This document shows positions 15,439 through 18,482 of a DNA stretch of 18,482 nucleotides, piece after piece (the first letter of the stretch is position 1; each line of letters opens with the position of its first letter). Made by a program: the position numbers and the translations under genes. Source of the stretch: an uncultured Bacteroidales bacterium (lineage in GTDB: Bacteria > Bacteroidota > Bacteroidia > Bacteroidales > P3). The DNA is taken from positions 1 through 18,482 of the forward strand of contig CAMWIS010000016.1 in assembly GCA_947174375.1 (NCBI GenBank), in the 5' to 3' direction. The notes below the pieces were generated by a model. That model worked only from the letters and a program-made list of their open reading frames with translations. It did no database searches and had not been told where the DNA came from.

Positions 15439-15485
15439 TTTCCTAAACCCTCCCGCCCGACGCAAAAGGCTTGGCCGGACGGGGA
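15439..15485. repeat. 47-bp direct repeat, copy 1 (hairpin-forming)
   Basis: Identical over 47 bp to 16100-16146, in the same orientation. CCCGCCCG can pair with CGGACGGG (7 of 8 pairs, one C-A mismatch). In this copy flanking bases extend the stem with AAACC/GGTTT (15446-15450 with 15486-15490), so the hairpin reaches into the stop codon of the minus-strand lipoprotein gene at 15489-15491. It lies between two converging genes (rfbC ends at 15419), so it may work as a terminator, although no strong T-run follows on either strand. Confidence 0.9.
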
Positions 15486-15488
15486 GGT

Positions 15489-16079
15489 TTACTGGTTTTC
15501 GTGTTGCAGATAGTAGGTTTTGTCAGGCGTTTCGATTTGTACGATGCCGTAGCCGGGGGCGAGGTACAAGGATGTTTCCGAGTCAAGCAGATGATAGACT
15601 TCCGTGTAGCGTGTTCCATCGACCGCCGTCCATTCGGGCAGAATCCGAGCATATTCTGTGGTCTCATCACGGATATCACTCTCATAGTATCCGAAACTAA
15701 AAAAAGATCCATCTATGGATATTTCTATGTTTGAAGATTCCTCAATCCATACCGGTGGTTCGCAAGAGGGACAAACTATGGCCATATGATGATATCGGAT
15801 AGTGTCTTGGCCGGAAGTCAAAATTTGTTCGGCATAGGCACCGCAAGATTTCGGGAGGCCAAGCTCTTTCCGCGCCTTGGAGGCATCAACAGCGCCACAA
15901 TAAAATGAAATCACTGAATCGTTGTCCGTATTGCAATAGATTAACACCTCTCCAGCATATTCGAATGGCCCGTAAGTGAAGTCCGTTATCTGAAAAGCCG
16001 GGCAAATGGTGGTGTGATAGCACCCTGCACACAAAAGCATTGCAATAAAACCAATGTAGATAGAATTGATTCTTTTCAT
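15489..16079 (-). CDS. small cysteine-rich lipoprotein, function unknown
   Basis: A 196-residue protein with a lipoprotein signal peptide: a basic start, a hydrophobic stretch at 7-19, and the lipobox LCAGC with Cys20 as the lipidated residue. It should therefore be anchored in the outer or inner membrane facing the periplasm or the surface. The mature part holds Cys26, 49, 61, 79, 103 and 106, the last two as CPSC, so disulfides or metal binding are possible. I recognise no family. The C-terminal YLAPGYGIVQIETPDKTYYL (172-191) resembles a turn-rich end found in other Bacteroidota lipoproteins, which is only an impression. The gene is bracketed by the two 47-bp repeats and is AT-richer than the core genes. 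It lies downstream of the peptidase and the second lipoprotein on the same strand. Confidence 0.8.
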   Translation of the reverse strand: MKRINSIYIGFIAMLLCAGCYHTTICPAFQITDFTYGPFEYAGEVLIYCNTDNDSVISFYCGAVDASKARKELGLPKSCGAYAEQILTSGQDTIRYHHMAIVCPSCEPPVWIEESSNIEISIDGSFFSFGYYESDIRDETTEYARILPEWTAVDGTRYTEVYHLLDSETSLYLAPGYGIVQIETPDKTYYLQHENQ

Positions 16080-16099
16080 GGTCTGAGTTCTTTTCGTTG

Positions 16100-16146
16100 T
16101 TTCCTAAACCCTCCCGCCCGACGCAAAAGGCTTGGCCGGACGGGGA
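16100..16146. repeat. 47-bp direct repeat, copy 2 (hairpin-forming)
   Basis: An exact second copy of 15439-15485. It lies between the two lipoprotein genes, 20 bp before the start of the 196-residue gene and 25 bp after the stop of the 139-residue gene on the minus strand. Here the outer AAACC/GGTTT extension is absent, so only the core CCCGCCCG/CGGACGGG stem can form. Its position could separate the transcription of the two lipoprotein genes. Confidence 0.9.
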
Positions 16147-16171
16147 TAAGGCTATTCAACTAACACTATGC

Positions 16172-16591
16172 TTAATTCCAAAATTCCCCATTTACAAAGA
16201 AAAAAAGCAATGTCCAATCTTCGTAAGAACTAGTATATGGAGATGTTGAACGTTGAAATACAGTGTATCTCCCGTTTTTTTTCTGTACAAGGATGATTCG
16301 GTGCGGATGAAGGAAACGGTCTCCCATATTCCAGTTTTCATCTATGTAGTAAACGAAAGCATTCTCCGCTATAATGTCTTCGTCCTCCTCATATGGACAC
16401 GACAATTCAATCCGTTCTTCCTCTAATCCATTGTAATACCATACAGCGCGTTCAGTATTATCGTTAGATTTGAAATTCTTTTTAATGTATTTGGTGACAA
16501 TGGCATCGGCTTCTTGCTTGTCGATGGGTTCGTGTTGACAACCGCCAGCCAATAAAGCCACCGCGAGTATGAGAAATCCGTATTTTTTCAT
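16172..16591 (-). CDS. small lipoprotein, candidate partner or inhibitor of the M6 peptidase
   Basis: A 139-residue protein with a lipoprotein signal peptide: MKKYG start, a hydrophobic stretch 6-16, and the lipobox LAGGC with Cys18. The mature part begins with a short helix-like segment (DKQEADAIVTKYIKKNF, 24-40). It continues with alternating polar and aromatic strands, including VYYIDENW (80-87), LHPHRIILVQKKNGRYTVF (94-112) and a Trp/Phe-rich tail. This D-x-W-x-x-HP-x-R-x-x-x-V pattern is seen in other small Bacteroidota lipoproteins and in propeptide-like or inhibitor-like domains. I infer the resemblance and cannot confirm it. The start lies 13 bp past the peptidase stop, and its AAAGGAG ribosome site (16599-16605) touches that stop, so the two are very likely co-translated. 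Confidence 0.8.
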   Translation of the reverse strand: MKKYGFLILAVALLAGGCQHEPIDKQEADAIVTKYIKKNFKSNDNTERAVWYYNGLEEERIELSCPYEEDEDIIAENAFVYYIDENWNMGDRFLHPHRIILVQKKNGRYTVFQRSTSPYTSSYEDWTLLFFFVNGEFWN

Positions 16592-16604
16592 GGCTAAACT
16601 CCTT

Positions 16605-18416
16605 TCATTGTTTACAACTTGTTACATTGACAGAAATCGCTCCTCCTTCTTTGACCTCAAAGCCCGTCCCCAATTCAACATAGTCTGTCGCTTTGAAAAC
16701 GACATTGTCTGTTGCTTTAACAACAACGGTTCCTGTAGTGCGGATGCTCCCCTTTACATCGGTATTAGCGGGCAAACTGCTTGTGTTCTCAAAAACTTTG
16801 TCATCATTGCCGCAATAACCGAATCCGAAACTCAAAGTACCATCCGGGTTTTCTTTAATACCTTTTATATAGATGTCTTTTATGCTGCCATCCGACATAA
16901 AACATTTTGGGTCAGTCGATTTATTGAACTCAGTTCTTTTATAGGTATCTGAAAAATTAGCCTTTGAAATTTCGCCTTGTGTTGAAAACATTTCGCCGGG
17001 TCTAAAAATATAAACTTCATCGCTCGTGCCCCCATATCCTTTGCCATTAAAATTGCCGTGGTACTTCTCATTGATTCTGTAAATGAGCAATCCATTGCTG
17101 ATACTATTAATCGCTGTCTCGAAAGTCCCGCCGCGTTGTCGATATTCCAATACGAGATATTCCGTTGTGCCCTCCAATGGGATTTTGTAGCAATTATTGG
17201 TAGCGGCGGATAACGGATTTAACGTATAAATGCCAGGCGCAGTAATAGAGGGTATACTATCAATCCATTGGGTATATTTATATTTCAGATAAGCACCCAT
17301 ATACTGCGGTGGGTTCGCATTATGTGCCATGAGATCCCAAGTGGAAACAGGATAAGCATCGCTAGCTTGGTGGTAAAGATCCGGAGCGCCAAATGTGTGC
17401 CCCATTTCATGACATAGCACACCATTCCCTTTTATGTTTAGTAGATAATATTCTAATTGGAAATTATAATTAACAACGACTTTAGAGTTGATGCTATTGC
17501 TATAAAGGACAGAGCGATGTGGCCATAAGATAGTATTACTGCCATTGGGTGCATAGATTGCATCTCCTCTAACAATAAAACAAATATTATCCACATAGCC
17601 ATCATTATTGCAATCTATATTCAATGATGAGGGAATTTGCGCTTTTATATAATTTATTGCATTAGAGATAAGAGCGTCCTCTCGATCAAAACGCTCATCG
17701 TCGGTATATCCTATGGGATTCGATTTGTCATTATATTTGCAGTAATAGTTGCGTTCATGTGAATCCTGATAAGACAGAATCGTGGTGCCATTGTTGGTCG
17801 GGTAAAAATGAGAATTGATAGTTAATTTCTTATAAGAAATCTCGCGGAAATAATTTTTCATGGAATTACCCGTTTCACTGTTAAACATGGATGTGTATTT
17901 AGTTTGTTCGGCAGGGAATTCCGTTTGGTCTTTAAATCGTATGTATACAACAATGTTGTTAAGCGTGCCAGTACAAGGCTTATTAGTGCTTCTGGCCGCT
18001 GAATGCGGGGATTTTTTCTGCATATTTTGCATGAGACTTTCACGCTGTGCCGAAATTTTCTCTAAGGAAATATTGACATGCGGTTTAAGGGAAGTATTCA
18101 ACGGATTGGTTTTCCCGACAACGTATTGCGATGCCACCAATTCATCCCCTTGTAGGATGGCATAGCAATAGTAGCCGGTCGTCGGATTTTGGACAATCGT
18201 ATAACCGTCTTTGTCGTGTACCCAATTGTAGTATTCGTCTCCCGTTGCCAAACACTCTATGACCGTTCCATCCGGTTGTGTCAGCGTTACGGGAACATTT
18301 TCCAGATAGGCGGCAAAGGCGGTGCCACTTGTCATACAGAAAACGACGCATAAAATCCATATATAAATGCTACCATATAGATAGCGTGGATTGTGGTGTC
18401 TATTATTGTCTTTCAT
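16605..18416 (-). CDS. secreted M6-family metallopeptidase with C-terminal beta-rich domain
   Basis: A 603-residue exported zinc peptidase. A signal peptide (hydrophobic 15-34) ends near AFA-A at 33-36. Residues about 37-110 resemble the propeptide of Bacteroidota M6 peptidases (LTQPDG 45-50, GDEYYNWVHDKDGYT 59-73). The catalytic domain holds a calcium-binding-like loop NIDCNNDGYVDN (266-277), the zinc motif HEMGH at 336-340 extended as HTFGAPD with Asp346, and a Met-turn-like DLMAH at 361-365. The last 60 or so residues (VKATDNVVFKATDYVELGTGFEVKEGGA region, 566-592) resemble a short C-terminal repeat domain common on secreted Bacteroidota proteins and lack a plain T9SS signal. AGGAGG sits 9 bp before the ATG. 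The substrate is unknown. Confidence 0.92.
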   Translation of the reverse strand: MKDNNRHHNPRYLYGSIYIWILCVVFCMTSGTAFAAYLENVPVTLTQPDGTVIECLATGDEYYNWVHDKDGYTIVQNPTTGYYCYAILQGDELVASQYVVGKTNPLNTSLKPHVNISLEKISAQRESLMQNMQKKSPHSAARSTNKPCTGTLNNIVVYIRFKDQTEFPAEQTKYTSMFNSETGNSMKNYFREISYKKLTINSHFYPTNNGTTILSYQDSHERNYYCKYNDKSNPIGYTDDERFDREDALISNAINYIKAQIPSSLNIDCNNDGYVDNICFIVRGDAIYAPNGSNTILWPHRSVLYSNSINSKVVVNYNFQLEYYLLNIKGNGVLCHEMGHTFGAPDLYHQASDAYPVSTWDLMAHNANPPQYMGAYLKYKYTQWIDSIPSITAPGIYTLNPLSAATNNCYKIPLEGTTEYLVLEYRQRGGTFETAINSISNGLLIYRINEKYHGNFNGKGYGGTSDEVYIFRPGEMFSTQGEISKANFSDTYKRTEFNKSTDPKCFMSDGSIKDIYIKGIKENPDGTLSFGFGYCGNDDKVFENTSSLPANTDVKGSIRTTGTVVVKATDNVVFKATDYVELGTGFEVKEGGAISVNVTSCKQ

Positions 18417-18425
18417 AATTATATT

Positions 18426-18431
18426 CCTCCT
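18426..18431 (-). promoter_or_regulatory. strong Shine-Dalgarno site of the peptidase gene
   Basis: A perfect AGGAGG on the minus strand, 9 bp before the ATG at 18416. It fixes the start and is unusual here, because most core genes in the window have no clear ribosome-binding sequence. Confidence 0.7.
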
Positions 18432-18440
18432 ATTTCGGCT

Positions 18441-18468
18441 CCCCGCCCCACCACAATGGCAAGGCGGG
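18441..18468. repeat. GC-rich hairpin upstream of the peptidase gene
   Basis: CCCGCC (18442-18447) and GGCGGG (18463-18468) can pair perfectly around a 15-base loop, which itself contains CCA/TGG. The element lies before the peptidase start, where the 3' end of another minus-strand gene may lie just beyond the window. In placement and base composition it resembles the 47-bp repeats, but it is not a copy of them. Confidence 0.5.
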
Positions 18469-18482
18469 AAACCGGGTTAAAC

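Noticed and set aside
15421..15513. Thirty-codon open frame after rfbC that runs through repeat copy 1
   Set aside because: There is no ribosome site, no family resemblance, and most of its coding content is the hairpin repeat. The repeat is also open in one frame at copy 2, which is expected by chance in 47 bp.
15439..16146. Integron attC sites flanking a gene cassette
   Set aside because: The repeats are hairpins beside a single gene, but I find no GTTRRRY/RYYYAAC core and no integrase in the window.

Overview
The window looks like chromosomal DNA from a fairly GC-rich member of the Bacteroidales (Bacteroidota), possibly close to Rikenellaceae; that family placement is a guess. The evidence for Bacteroidales is: promoter elements of the Bacteroides type (TTTG, about 19-20 bp, TAnnTTTG); a Rho factor with a very long disordered insert; a DUF4293 membrane protein divergent from rho; a two-gene KorA/KorB with the gamma domain fused to KorA; and a secreted M6 peptidase with a Bacteroidota-type C-terminal domain. 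There are no rRNA, tRNA, CRISPR or IS genes in view.

Layout. (1) 1-2880, minus strand: a promoter, a structured leader, korA and korB (korB runs off the left edge), and upstream of them a separate 2[4Fe-4S] ferredoxin gene with its own promoter and terminator. Together they make a ferredoxin-dependent 2-oxoacid oxidoreductase and a likely electron carrier. (2) 2889-5948: a polyprenyl-phosphate sugar-1-phosphate transferase (minus), divergent from pcm-birA (plus). (3) 5905-8691, minus: rho-ispE, with the ispE end overlapping the birA end tail to tail. (4) 8877-15419, plus: a tightly packed run of DUF4293 protein, a YfcE-like phosphoesterase, the RelA/SpoT homologue, acetate kinase, dihydrolipoyl dehydrogenase and an RmlC-type epimerase. 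(5) 15420-18482, minus: a visibly AT-richer accessory segment with a secreted M6 metallopeptidase and two small lipoproteins, punctuated by hairpin elements. One hairpin is an exact 47-bp direct repeat that brackets the last lipoprotein gene.

Most of the window is housekeeping: energy metabolism (korAB, ferredoxin, ackA, lpdA), the stringent response, isoprenoid, biotin and sugar-nucleotide steps, and transcription termination. The parts most worth a second look are the korAB leader, which can be folded into a mutually exclusive hairpin/terminator arrangement; the long Arg/Tyr/Asn-rich low-complexity insert of Rho; and the protease-lipoprotein island with its duplicated hairpin repeat. No clearly new defence or mobile system is visible.
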